DNA from: Marinibacterium anthonyi
GTDB taxonomy: Bacteria; Pseudomonadota; Alphaproteobacteria; Rhodobacterales; Rhodobacteraceae
Assembly: GCA_003217735.2 (NCBI GenBank)
Contig: CP031588.1
Location: forward strand, 114,195-178,194
Direction of reading: 5' to 3'
Length of the DNA stretch: 64,000 nucleotides
Part shown: positions 42,177 through 51,041 of the stretch, in pieces
Layout: the number at the start of each line of letters is the position of its first letter
Numbering within the stretch: position 1 is the stretch's first letter
Translations under genes and position numbers: made by a program
Notes under the pieces: generated by a model
Databases searched by the model: none
What the model was told of the DNA's origin: nothing
What the model saw: only the letters and a program-made list of their open reading frames with translations

Positions 42177-42923
42177 TTGACCACCCTGACCCTTCTGCCC
42201 GACGGGCTGTCCGAACTGGCCGTCATCGGCCTCATGGCGTCCAGCTTTGCCGGGTCCTTCATCACCGCCTCGCTTGGTCTGGGCGGCGGCATCTTCCTGC
42301 TGGCGGTCATGGCCTCGCTGCTGCCCCCGGCGGCGCTGATCCCGGTGCACGGGGTGGTCCAGCTGGGGTCCAACGCCGGACGCGCCGCGCTGCTGATCCG
42401 CCAGGTCTACCGCCCGGCCCTGGCCGGCTTTGTCGCCGGTGCCCTGGTCGGCGCGGCGGTCGGAGGTGTCGTCGTGGTCGATCTGCCGCCACGGTACATG
42501 CAGATCGGCATCGGGCTGTTCGTGATCTGGTCGATCCTGGCGAAGCCGCCGAAATGGCTGGCCCGGTCGGGATGGCTGGCCGGCGGGCTGTCGTCGTTCC
42601 TGACCATGTTCTTCGGCGCCACCGGGCCGTTCGTCGCCACCTATGTCAAAAGCCTGAAGCTGCCCCGCCATGACCACGTGGCCACCCACGCGGTCTTCAT
42701 GACCATCCAGCACGGGCTGAAGGTCATCGTCTTCGGCCTGCTGGGATTTGCCTTCAGTCACTGGGCGCTGCTGATCGCCGCCCTGATCGCGGCGGGTTTT
42801 GCCGGCACCTATGCCGGGCGCATGGTGCTGGACCGCATGTCCGACCACGGCTTTCGCCGGGCGCTGGACATCGTGCTGGTGCTGATCTCGATCCGCCTGA
42901 TCTGGTCCGGCCTCGCCGGCTGA
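42177..42923 (+). CDS. TSUP/TauE-SafE family membrane permease
   Basis: This 248-aa membrane protein has seven to eight helices and the duplicated TSUP motif: SLGLGGGIFLLAVMASLLPP in the first half and FGATGPFVATYVKSL in the second. The family exports or imports sulfite, sulfoacetate or other organosulfur anions. The start is taken as TTG 42177 behind CGGAGGCAAGAC; the frame opens earlier at 42069 with a non-membrane lead that looks untranslated. It stands alone, so the substrate is not known. Confidence 0.85.
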   Translation: MTTLTLLPDGLSELAVIGLMASSFAGSFITASLGLGGGIFLLAVMASLLPPAALIPVHGVVQLGSNAGRAALLIRQVYRPALAGFVAGALVGAAVGGVVVVDLPPRYMQIGIGLFVIWSILAKPPKWLARSGWLAGGLSSFLTMFFGATGPFVATYVKSLKLPRHDHVATHAVFMTIQHGLKVIVFGLLGFAFSHWALLIAALIAAGFAGTYAGRMVLDRMSDHGFRRALDIVLVLISIRLIWSGLAG

Positions 42924-42977
42924 CCCCTTCCCGAAAAAATCGCGCGACAAATTCGACGGGTCGACTCTTGAATGTAT

Positions 42978-43006
42978 CTCGATATATCTTAACTCTCGAT
43001 ATATCT
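42978..43006. promoter_or_regulatory. Operator candidate before the NfeR-NfeF fusion gene
   Basis: Two direct copies of CTCGATATATCT (42978-42989 and 42995-43006) lie 17 bp apart, each with a palindromic GATATATC core. The E. coli NfeR regulator binds AT-rich inverted repeats in its own promoter region. These repeats, 25-53 bp before the start codon, are the obvious site for autoregulation. Confidence 0.6.
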
Positions 43007-43030
43007 GGAATCACCAAGGACAGACCTTAC

Positions 43031-44338
43031 TTGAAACATGGACACACACGGACCCACGGCCATTCCGACGAACGCGGAGGCGGTCACCGCAGGGGCGGCA
43101 AGCGCCACTCCAAGCGGTTGTTCGAATACGGGGAACTGCGGCTGCTGATCCTGGCGATGATCGCCGAGCAGCCGCGCCACGGATACGAGATCATCAAGGA
43201 AATCGAGACCCGGTTCGACGGGCTCTACACGCCCAGCCCGGGCGTGATCTATCCGACGCTCTCGTGGCTGGAGGACATGGGTTACATCGACATTTCCCCC
43301 AATTCCTCGGGCCGCAAGCAATCGACCATCACCGCCGAGGGCAAGGCCTTCCTTGAGGCCAACAGCGACGCGGCGGCCGACCTGCAGACGCGGCGGATCC
43401 GTGGCGATCACCGCAAGGACGTGCCGGGCCCGATCCTGTCGGCGATGGACGAGGTGAAGGGCGCGCTGCGCCAGCGGCTGGCGGGCAATACGGGCGATGC
43501 CGCGCTGGTGGCGGAACTGGCCGAGATGCTCAGCCGGACCGCGCGCAAGATTGCCGGCACGCAGCCGCGCGAGACGGCCGAGACGACCGAGACGAAAGGA
43601 CAGGACATGGAACAGATCATCACCCGCCACCGGCACGAGCTGAAGCGCCGGACCCTGAGGGTGTGCGACACCGATTACCTGACGCCGCACATGATCCGCA
43701 TGACGCTGGAAGGGCCCGACCTCGAAGGTTTTAGCAGCCTGGGTTTCGACGACCACATCAAGCTGTTCTTCGGGGACGAGATGCGCGATTACACCCCGCG
43801 CCGCTTCGATGCCGAAACCGGGACGCTGGTGCTGGATTTCGCCGTGCATGACGCGGGGCCGGCCACCGCCTGGGCGGTGGGGGCCAAGCCGGGCGACAGC
43901 CTGAACATCGGCGGGCCGCGCGGATCGGCGGTGATCGCGCCCATCTTCGACTGGTACCTGCTGATCGGCGACGAAACCGCCCTGCCCGCCATCGGCCGCC
44001 GGGTCGAGGAACTGGCCAAGGGCGACAAGGTCATCACCCTGGTCGCTGTGCCGGGGCCGGAGGACGAACAGCGCTTCTATACCGAGGCCTATCACGACGC
44101 GCACTGGATCCACCGGCCGGTGTCGCAGGCCGCCGAAACCGCGCCGCTGCTGGACGCCGTGAAGGCGCTGGACCTGCCCGAAGGCCGGGGGTTCGTCTGG
44201 ATCGCGGCCGAGGCGCAGGTGGCGCGCGCGCTGAAGACCCACATGCTGACCGACCGGGGCCACCCGGGGCCGCAGCTGAAGGCCGCCGGCTACTGGGTCG
44301 CCGGGACCGCCGGCGAAAGCGACAAGTCGCTGGACTGA
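43031..44338 (+). CDS. PadR-type regulator (NfeR-like) fused to siderophore-interacting reductase (NfeF-like)
   Basis: This 435-aa fusion starts at TTG 43031 (AAGGA upstream). Residues 1-30 are rich in His (HGHTRTHGHS), as in the Ni/Fe-sensing N-terminus of E. coli NfeR (YqjI). Residues 35-190 form a PadR winged helix (FEYGELRLLILAMI, YTPSPGVIYPTLSWLEDMGYI). From residue 193 a ViuB/NfeF ferric-siderophore reductase follows: a flavin-binding RRTLRV..YLTPHMIRMTL region, DYTPRRFD and the YWVAGTAGESD end. An ATG at 43607 has AAAGGA six bases upstream, so the reductase may also be made separately. In E. coli these are two divergent genes; here one frame carries both. Confidence 0.88.
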   Translation: MKHGHTRTHGHSDERGGGHRRGGKRHSKRLFEYGELRLLILAMIAEQPRHGYEIIKEIETRFDGLYTPSPGVIYPTLSWLEDMGYIDISPNSSGRKQSTITAEGKAFLEANSDAAADLQTRRIRGDHRKDVPGPILSAMDEVKGALRQRLAGNTGDAALVAELAEMLSRTARKIAGTQPRETAETTETKGQDMEQIITRHRHELKRRTLRVCDTDYLTPHMIRMTLEGPDLEGFSSLGFDDHIKLFFGDEMRDYTPRRFDAETGTLVLDFAVHDAGPATAWAVGAKPGDSLNIGGPRGSAVIAPIFDWYLLIGDETALPAIGRRVEELAKGDKVITLVAVPGPEDEQRFYTEAYHDAHWIHRPVSQAAETAPLLDAVKALDLPEGRGFVWIAAEAQVARALKTHMLTDRGHPGPQLKAAGYWVAGTAGESDKSLD

Positions 44339-44354
44339 CCCATATTCGATCGAA

Positions 44355-44395
44355 CCATCCGGCCGCGGGGCAAGCCCTCGGGGCCGGACAGCCGG
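44355..44395. terminator. GC-rich hairpin between convergent genes
   Basis: TCCGGCC and GGCCGGA pair around a GC-rich interior (about 44,359-44,389) in the 58-bp gap between the fusion gene and the leftward peptidoglycan-binding protein gene. There is no clear U-run, so it may act as a bidirectional, weaker terminator. Confidence 0.4.
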
Positions 44396-44396
44396 T

Positions 44397-45917
44397 CTAG
44401 CGGGCAGGCACCAGGCCCTTCTTCGTGATCTCCTTTGCCGCCGTCTGCGCGATGCCCTTCGCCCATTGCGGCCGCATCAGGTAGTCGCGCATCTTCTTTT
44501 CCAGCATCGGAGGCGTCAGGGGCCCCTTTTCCTTGTCCCAGACCTCCTCCAGCATCCGGTCCAGCACCTTCTTCGCCTCGGCGTTGATGACCCCGTCGAT
44601 CAGGCCCTTGGCGCGCGCGTCGATATCGGCGACGGCAACGCCCTTGCCCGCCCCCTTGGCCTGCTTCGTCAGCTCGACCAGGACAAGGGTGGTGATCTTC
44701 TTCTTGTCCTTCGCGTCCAGCCGGTCGGCCGCCTTGCCGGCAAAACCGCTGATCACCTTGCCGAACGGGGCAAAGGCCGCGCCCTTGACGAAGTTCACCG
44801 CGACGTTTTCGGCAAAGGTGTCGACGGTGATCTTCCTGTCGCCCTTCACCCGCTTGGCCGCATCGTTGACCGCCCCCGTCATCGCGCCCTTGGCGCCTTC
44901 GGTCATCATGTACAGCGCCGCCTTCTTCACCGTCGTCTTCGACAGCAGCTTGAACCCCTGTTCCGCCGCCAGCTTGGAAAAGACCTTGTCGGCGGCGGCG
45001 TTCACGACGTTCTTGCCACCGCCCCCGCCCTTGCCGATCAGGCCCAGGATGGCGCCGACGCCCGCATCGACCACGGTGTCGCGCACCGCGCCGCCCGCGG
45101 TCCAGCCCTCGGTTCCGGCGGACCATTTGCCCACCTCGCCCGCCGCCGTCTGGGTGGCCGACACCGCCGCCCCGCCGATCATCGCCGAGGCGACGACGCC
45201 GGTGCCAAGGGTGGCCCCCACGGCCGGGGCCGCGAAGACGCCGACAAAGGTGAAGGACGCCGTCCTGGTGAACGTCAGCCCGGTGACCCAGTTGTCGCCG
45301 CCCTCGATCATCTCGCGGCGGTAGGCGTGCATCTGCCGGACCGCGTCGTTCACCGTGTGCTCGGCGCCCGGATAGATCTTGTGGAACCGGGTCAGATCGC
45401 CGCCCGACAGCGCCTGGTCGCATTGCTGATAGGCCTGGCGCGCCTTCGACAGGATTCCGCGCGCGGGCAGGTTGACCCGGCGCGTGGTCTCGATGCAGAA
45501 GCTGACGAACCACTGGTCCTTGTTCAGCGCATCGAAATACTCCCACGCGTCTTCGGCCGTGCGGACGTTCAGCATCATCTTGCGCAGAGGGCCGCGCCGC
45601 AGATCGGCGATCAGCGCCTTCTTGCGGGTCTCGTATTGCGCCATGGTCAGGCCGACCAGCTTGCCGTTGATCTCGATAAAGACCTCGGGCTGTTCCTTTT
45701 CCACCTTGCCGGTCGACTGGACGCGGGCCACGACGGGCGCGGTCTGGGTGTCGACCTCGCCCGATTGCTTCAGGCCGGCCTTCTTCTGCAACAACTTCAG
45801 CGCCGCCTTGGTCCGCTTGCCGATGATCCCGTCGATCTTCAGCGGCGGGTTCGGCTTGACCACATCGTTCAGCATGGTTTGCAATTTTTGGGCTTTTTCC
45901 ACGGGCATACGGGCCAT
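44397..45917 (-). CDS. Peptidoglycan-binding domain protein with glycine/alanine-rich hydrophobic core
   Basis: This 506-aa protein has an N-terminal peptidoglycan-binding-like domain (LKIDGIIGKRTKAALKLLQKKAGL, residues about 26-50) and no signal peptide. An Arg/Trp-rich middle follows. Next is a stretch of hydrophobic glycine-rich helices (VFAAPAVGATLGTGVVASAMIGGAAVSATQ at about 225-256) like those that precede toxin domains in polymorphic toxins. The C-terminal half is Lys- and Ala-rich and has no recognised domain. CAGGAGACC lies before the ATG at 45917. No secretion-system gene is adjacent. It may be an effector or cell-wall associated protein; I cannot assign a function. Confidence 0.75.
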   Translation of the reverse strand: MARMPVEKAQKLQTMLNDVVKPNPPLKIDGIIGKRTKAALKLLQKKAGLKQSGEVDTQTAPVVARVQSTGKVEKEQPEVFIEINGKLVGLTMAQYETRKKALIADLRRGPLRKMMLNVRTAEDAWEYFDALNKDQWFVSFCIETTRRVNLPARGILSKARQAYQQCDQALSGGDLTRFHKIYPGAEHTVNDAVRQMHAYRREMIEGGDNWVTGLTFTRTASFTFVGVFAAPAVGATLGTGVVASAMIGGAAVSATQTAAGEVGKWSAGTEGWTAGGAVRDTVVDAGVGAILGLIGKGGGGGKNVVNAAADKVFSKLAAEQGFKLLSKTTVKKAALYMMTEGAKGAMTGAVNDAAKRVKGDRKITVDTFAENVAVNFVKGAAFAPFGKVISGFAGKAADRLDAKDKKKITTLVLVELTKQAKGAGKGVAVADIDARAKGLIDGVINAEAKKVLDRMLEEVWDKEKGPLTPPMLEKKMRDYLMRPQWAKGIAQTAAKEITKKGLVPAR

Positions 45918-45995
45918 GGGGGTCTCCTGATGACTGGATCGAAATGACTGTCATCCGGACGTGCCCCGACGCCGTGACCAGGCGCGCGCGCGGCG

Positions 45996-46126
45996 CGTGA
46001 AAAGACCGTGAAACACGCGCCGCCCACCGTGAAATCGCCATTCGGGTCAAACGGCGCGGCCCGTGAAAATGCCGACAGCCCGCGTTTTCACGCCCCTGTC
46101 ACGGCACGGCCCCGGCGCATTTCACG
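45996..46126. promoter_or_regulatory. Cluster of six CGTGAAA boxes in the divergent control region
   Basis: CGTGAAA occurs at 45996, 46007, 46028 and 46062, and its reverse complement TTTCACG at 46086 and 46120. The first two lie within an 8-bp hairpin GGCGCGTG / CACGCGCC (45992-45999, 46014-46021). The cluster separates the peptidoglycan-binding protein gene from the methyltransferase gene and may control either. Confidence 0.5.
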
Positions 46127-46179
46127 CCCTGCCCCTACCCCTGCGTCATCGACATTCGATTAGACGGAGACCTTTGACC

Positions 46180-47121
46180 ATGACGTCCACATTCCTTTCC
46201 ACCGCACCCGGCCCCTTCCTGTCCGACGGCGGGCTCGAAACCACGATGGTGTTCGAGATGGGCTTCGACCTGCCGCTGTTTGCCGCCTATCCGCTGCTGG
46301 ATACGGCCCGGGGACGCGCCGCGCTGCGCACCTATTACGCCCGCTACCTGCAGATCGCCCGCACCCATGGCACCGGCTTCATCCTGGAAAGCCCGACCTG
46401 GCGCTGTTCCACCGGCTGGGGCGCCCGGTTGGGTCATGACGCGGACGAGATCGACCGCCTGAACCGCGAGTCCATCGACTTTCTGCGCCTGCTGCGGGAC
46501 CATCTTGGGCGCGACATGGCCGTCGTGATCTCGGGCAATATCGGGCCCAAGGGCGATGGCTATTGCCCGGACGAGATGCTGACCGCCCAGGACGCGATGA
46601 ACTACCACATGCACCAGGTGCACAGCTTTGCCGATGCCGGAGCCGAGGTGGTGACGGCGATCACCATGACCCACAGCGGCGAGGCCGCCGGCGTTGTCCT
46701 GGCGGCGCGGGCGATGCGCCTGCCCTGCGTGATCGGGTTTACCACGGAAACCGACGGGCTGCTGCCCTCGGGCGAGACCCTGACCGAGGCGATCAACGCG
46801 GTCGACAATGCCACCCACGGCGGGCCGGATTACTACATGGTGAACTGCGCTCACCCCGATCATTTCGCCCATGCCATGCCCACCGGCGCGCTGGCGGGAC
46901 GGATCGGCGGGATCCGGGCCAATGCCTCGCGGCTCAGCCATGCCGAGCTGGACAATTCCGAGACGCTGGATGCCGGGGATCCACAGGAACTGGCCCAGGA
47001 CTACAAGGCCCTGGCCCGCGCCCTGCCCAACCTCAGGGTCTATGGCGGCTGCTGCGGCACCGATCACCGCCACGTGGATTGCATTGCCGCCATGGTCGGC
47101 AAGACGCTGACCACGGCGTGA
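46180..47121 (+). CDS. Homocysteine S-methyltransferase family protein
   Basis: This 313-aa TIM-barrel methyltransferase has the Zn-binding cysteines C223 (NCAHP), C291 and C292 (GGCCGTDHRH) and the N-terminal DGGLETTMVF motif. It transfers a methyl group, for example from S-methylmethionine or betaine, to homocysteine to form methionine. The ATG at 46180 is used with AGACGGAGACC upstream; an earlier frame from 46063 would run through the CGTGAAA cluster. It is a single-gene unit, and the methyl donor cannot be told from the sequence. Confidence 0.9.
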   Translation: MTSTFLSTAPGPFLSDGGLETTMVFEMGFDLPLFAAYPLLDTARGRAALRTYYARYLQIARTHGTGFILESPTWRCSTGWGARLGHDADEIDRLNRESIDFLRLLRDHLGRDMAVVISGNIGPKGDGYCPDEMLTAQDAMNYHMHQVHSFADAGAEVVTAITMTHSGEAAGVVLAARAMRLPCVIGFTTETDGLLPSGETLTEAINAVDNATHGGPDYYMVNCAHPDHFAHAMPTGALAGRIGGIRANASRLSHAELDNSETLDAGDPQELAQDYKALARALPNLRVYGGCCGTDHRHVDCIAAMVGKTLTTA

Positions 47122-47187
47122 TCCGCGCAGACCTCTGGCGTCGTCCCCGTCGCCAGGGGCCGGATCTGCCGGATCGGCCGGACGCGG

Positions 47188-47238
47188 GCATCGGGGGCAT
47201 CGGGGGCATCCCCGGTCTCCGATACGGCCGGGGATGCC
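47188..47238. terminator. GC-rich hairpin and 9-bp repeats between convergent genes
   Basis: An 11-bp stem (GGCATCCCCGG at 47205-47215 with CCGGGGATGCC at 47228-47238) lies directly after the stop of the SARP-type gene on one side and the methyltransferase on the other. Three copies of GCATCGGGG with a 9-bp period (from 47188) run into it. It probably terminates both convergent transcripts, without U-tracts. Confidence 0.5.
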
Positions 47239-50200
47239 TCAGGCAATCCCGTCCAGGTCGATCCCCAGGTCACGGGCGCGCAGGCGGCACCTGGTCTCGT
47301 CCCGGACCATGCCGTCGCTGACCGCGATCCCCAGAGCGGCCCGGAACAGGTGCCCGCCCTGTTCCGGATCCCTTTGGCCCACCGCACAGGCCAGCCGCCG
47401 CAGCGCCACCTGTTCGAAGAACCGGTGCCCCATGGCCCGCGAATCCGCCAGGCATCGCCGCAGCACGGTTTCCGCCCGGTCCAGGTCGCCGGTCAGCAGA
47501 TGCCCCTTGCCCAACGAGATCCGCGCCAGCGTCAGCAGCACCTCGGCAGTGACCGGCGCCTTGCGTTCGACCGCCTCGGTCAGCATCTGCATGCCGAAAT
47601 CGATGTTGCCCGCCTCCAGCAACGCCTCGCCCATGTTGCCCATGATCCAGGCCTGGAAGTAATCCAGATCGGTCCGGCGCACGATGTCCAGCGCCCGGGC
47701 GAACAACGGCAGGGCCGCATCGATCCGCCCCTCGATCCGTTCGCAGATCGCCGCGTTGTGCCAGGCGAACTGCAGATCCACCGGCCGCCCCGTCGCCTCG
47801 GCCACGGCCAGCGCCTCGGCGATATCCACCTGCGCGGCGTCGGGATCGCCCAGGTACGCCCGGCAGACAGCCAGGTGCGCCCGCCCCCAGACCGCCCGGG
47901 TCCCAAGGTGCGGCCCCCGGTAGGCCCGGTGGGTGCCGGTATAGATGTCGGTGAAATCACCGCATTGGCGCACCGCCTGGGCAAACAACCCGCGCATCCG
48001 CAAAAGCTGGCACCGCGCGCCCTCGATCTCGGCATGAAGCAGCGGATCCTCCAGGCCCCGCGCCTCCTCCACCGCCGTGTCGCAGCAGTCGAGCCCGGCA
48101 TCGAAACGCGAATCCGTGGCGTGGAAATAGGCCAGGTGCACGTGGCATTCGGCCAGCGCACGGCGATCGCCGGCCTCGCGGAACAGTGCTTCGGCTTTCC
48201 TCAGGCTGGCATAGGCGCGGTCGAACAGGCCAAGGATCATCAGTCCCGGCCGCATCCGCTGATACAATTCGGCCTGCCGCAGCGAGATCGCGCGCGACGG
48301 CTCAAGCCGCGCCAGCGCGTCGATGGCGCGTTCGTAATGCAGCACGGCGCGTTGATAGGCCGACATCCCCGTCGCCCGGTCCCCGGCGCGTTCCGACAAC
48401 CCGGCGGCGCGGTCCCACAGGTTGCCGAAACGGGCGTGATCGGCCATTTCCTCAAGGTGGTCGTCCGTCCGCCCGCCATGTCCTTCGTCCAGCAGGTCCA
48501 GCATCTGCCGGTGCAACGCCTGCCGGCGGGACGGAAGCGTGGCGCGATAGGCCGCTTCCAGCATCAGCGCGTGGTTGAAGGCCAGGACATGTTCGGGAAA
48601 GCTGTGGACCCGGTGCAGAAGCTCGGCCTCGGCCAGCCCGTCCAGCGCCTCGGCCAGCGGGTCGGGCGCCAGGCCGGTCAGCCGCGCCAGCAGGCGTTCG
48701 GGAACCTGGGCGCCGATGACGGCGGCGGCCTCAAGCACCTGGCGCTGGTCCGCCGGAAGCCGTTCGATGCGCAGCCCCAGCACCCCCCGGATCGACGCCG
48801 GGATCTCGACGCCGCTCAGGTCCCTTGTACCCGGGGCCGACCCCGGCGCGGGCGCGGCATCGCCGTCGCGCAGCGCGCGGATCACCTCTTCGACATAAAG
48901 CGGCACGCCGCCGGTCGCCTGCACCAGTTGCCGACGCAGGGACGACAGGCCCGGACGTTCCGCGATCAGGTCGTCGACCAGATCGTTCAGCGCCCCGGGC
49001 TCCAGCCCCTCCAGCCGCAGTTGCCGCACATGGGCCAGGCGCAGCCAGTCGGTACGGAATTCGGGACGGAATTCGGGGCGCGACGTCATCAGGATCAGCA
49101 GGCCACGGCTTTTCAGCGTGGTCACAAGCTGTTCGATCACCGATGCCGCCGGGTCGGCGGCCCAGTGGATGTCCTCGATCACCAGGATCGCCTTGCGGTC
49201 GGGCGGGCGGTGTTCCAGCGCGGTGGCCAGCAGTTCCACCAGGCTGCGCCGCCGCCGGTCGCGCGACCCGGCGATCCAGTCGGCATCCTGAACCGGGGTG
49301 TCCAGCACCCAGCCCGCCGCCGCCAACAACACCCGCCCCGCCGGCGATGCCCCGATCCGCGCCTCGACCGCCGTCAGCACCTCGCGCGCGGGGGCGGTGT
49401 CGGACAGGCCCACCCAGCCGCGCAGGATCCCGCCCAGGGCCAGGTAGGTGCTGTCCTTGCCACGGGCCGCGAAATTCGCCCGGTAGACCAGCGCATCGCC
49501 CTGCCCATGCAGGAATTCGTGCACGATCCGCGACTTGCCCAGCCCCGCCTCTCCGGTCAGCAGGATCACCCGCGCGCCGGTCTCGCAGCGCACTAGCGCG
49601 GCATCCAGTTCCGCCAGCTCGGCCTGGCGCCCGACAAAGCGGCTAAGCCCGCGCGACCGCCGCGCCGCCCATCCGTGTCGACGCTCGGTCCGGTTGCTGA
49701 CCGGCCGCCACAGCCGCAGGGCCGCGCCCAGCCCGGTGATTTCCAGGTCCGGCATCCTCTCCAGGTCGATGGACCCGTGGCATTCCGCCTGCGCCAGCCC
49801 GCTCAGCCGCACCTCGCCCGGTTGCGCGGCACGGGCGATATGGCGGGCAAGGAACCCCAGAGGCCCCTGCCCGATGCCGTCGCCGGTGATGCTGTCGCCC
49901 GCGTGCACGCCCCCGGCGGCGCCGGTGCGCACCATTTCCATGCCGACCTGAACGGCGGACACCGCCGGCGCCTCGTCCGACACGATCTCGCCGAAGGCAT
50001 AGGCCAGTTCGTTGCCCATGGCGCCCAGCCTGCGCCCGCCGCCCCCGGCCGCGATGGCATCGAACGCGTCCAGCGTGCGGTGCCGGGCCAGTTCGGCCGC
50101 CTCCGGATTCTCGGCCGACAGGACGGCGCCGAATTCCGGCACGATCACGTGCAGCACCGCGCAATGGCGCAGGGTCGCGGCGGGGGGCGGTGCGACGGGC

Positions 50201-50952
50201 ATCGCAGGTTCGGGCGCCGCGTCCTCCGGCTCTGGCGGGGCCTCGGCCAGGTCACCGGACCGGATGTCGCGCCACAGCGCCTGGGTCTCCTCGGCCGGCG
50301 TCACCGACAGATCGGCCCTCAGCCGCTGCACCATGGCCTGGTAGGCGTCCAGCGCCGCGTTCCGCCGCCCCTGCCGCACCGAGGCCACCATCAGGTCGCG
50401 CAGGGCGGATTCGTCGAACGGGTCCAGCGACAGGCGGCGATTGGCCAGCGCCTCTGCCTCGGCGAAACGGTGCGCCTCGATCGCCTCGGCGGTCAGGACA
50501 TCCAGCCGGTCGATCAGCCTGCGCTGCAGGCGCAGCCGTTCGGACCCCAGCCGTGTTTCCAGTTCCGCATTGCGGGTTTCCAGCCCCTGCAGCGGCACGC
50601 CCGATATCGCGGCCAATGCAGGCCCGTCTGCCAGATCCAGCGCCGCAGCGTCGATGTCCACCGCATCGCCGATCAGCCGGACCCAGCGCGGTTCGATCTC
50701 GACCGGAGCAGGATCCGCAGCCGCCAACGCGGTTTTCAGACGATAGAGCGCCTGGCGCATGGATGTCCGCGCCTGGTCTTCCCCCCGGTCGGGCCAAAGC
50801 AGCGCCGCCAGCATGTCGCGCGACAGCATCCGGTCGGGTTCAAGCGCCAGCAGGGCCAGCAGCAGCGTGGTCTGGCGCGTGGGCATGTCGACGAGGGCCG
50901 CGCCGATACGCGCCTCGAAATGACCGAACAGCCGGATACTGAGCCGTGCCAT
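47239..50952 (-). CDS. Large SARP/BTAD - cyclase-like - AAA - TPR transcriptional regulator
   Basis: This 1,237-aa protein has an N-terminal OmpR-type winged helix and BTAD region (residues about 3-240; LSIRLFGHFEARIG, ARTSMRQALYRLK). It continues with a class III adenylate/guanylate-cyclase-like domain (about 270-430) that looks degenerate because the catalytic metal Asp motif is not evident. An AAA/STAND ATPase follows with Walker A GEAGLGKS near residue 468 and ILVIEDIHWAAD. The C-terminal half is TPR-like helical repeats. Such proteins are ATP-dependent activators; the target is not known. I start at 50952 (MARLSIRLFG). Confidence 0.85.
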   Translation of the reverse strand: MARLSIRLFGHFEARIGAALVDMPTRQTTLLLALLALEPDRMLSRDMLAALLWPDRGEDQARTSMRQALYRLKTALAAADPAPVEIEPRWVRLIGDAVDIDAAALDLADGPALAAISGVPLQGLETRNAELETRLGSERLRLQRRLIDRLDVLTAEAIEAHRFAEAEALANRRLSLDPFDESALRDLMVASVRQGRRNAALDAYQAMVQRLRADLSVTPAEETQALWRDIRSGDLAEAPPEPEDAAPEPAMPVAPPPAATLRHCAVLHVIVPEFGAVLSAENPEAAELARHRTLDAFDAIAAGGGGRRLGAMGNELAYAFGEIVSDEAPAVSAVQVGMEMVRTGAAGGVHAGDSITGDGIGQGPLGFLARHIARAAQPGEVRLSGLAQAECHGSIDLERMPDLEITGLGAALRLWRPVSNRTERRHGWAARRSRGLSRFVGRQAELAELDAALVRCETGARVILLTGEAGLGKSRIVHEFLHGQGDALVYRANFAARGKDSTYLALGGILRGWVGLSDTAPAREVLTAVEARIGASPAGRVLLAAAGWVLDTPVQDADWIAGSRDRRRRSLVELLATALEHRPPDRKAILVIEDIHWAADPAASVIEQLVTTLKSRGLLILMTSRPEFRPEFRTDWLRLAHVRQLRLEGLEPGALNDLVDDLIAERPGLSSLRRQLVQATGGVPLYVEEVIRALRDGDAAPAPGSAPGTRDLSGVEIPASIRGVLGLRIERLPADQRQVLEAAAVIGAQVPERLLARLTGLAPDPLAEALDGLAEAELLHRVHSFPEHVLAFNHALMLEAAYRATLPSRRQALHRQMLDLLDEGHGGRTDDHLEEMADHARFGNLWDRAAGLSERAGDRATGMSAYQRAVLHYERAIDALARLEPSRAISLRQAELYQRMRPGLMILGLFDRAYASLRKAEALFREAGDRRALAECHVHLAYFHATDSRFDAGLDCCDTAVEEARGLEDPLLHAEIEGARCQLLRMRGLFAQAVRQCGDFTDIYTGTHRAYRGPHLGTRAVWGRAHLAVCRAYLGDPDAAQVDIAEALAVAEATGRPVDLQFAWHNAAICERIEGRIDAALPLFARALDIVRRTDLDYFQAWIMGNMGEALLEAGNIDFGMQMLTEAVERKAPVTAEVLLTLARISLGKGHLLTGDLDRAETVLRRCLADSRAMGHRFFEQVALRRLACAVGQRDPEQGGHLFRAALGIAVSDGMVRDETRCRLRARDLGIDLDGIA

Positions 50953-51041
50953 GGGACGGATCCGCCAACCTTGTACCAAAACCGGCCAAATCGGGTAGAC
51001 AGGACCGGTCACAAGTCAAGCGGAAACGCCGTCCGGCGCGG

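Noticed and set aside
42968..43030. Earlier TTG start of the NfeR-NfeF fusion
   Set aside because: It would place the coding sequence across the two operator-like repeats; TTG 43031 has a ribosome-binding site.
47188..47214. Short 9-bp tandem repeats as a possible CRISPR-like or VNTR array
   Set aside because: There are only three copies without spacers, in the gap between convergent genes; they are part of a terminator-like structure. No CRISPR array is present in the window.
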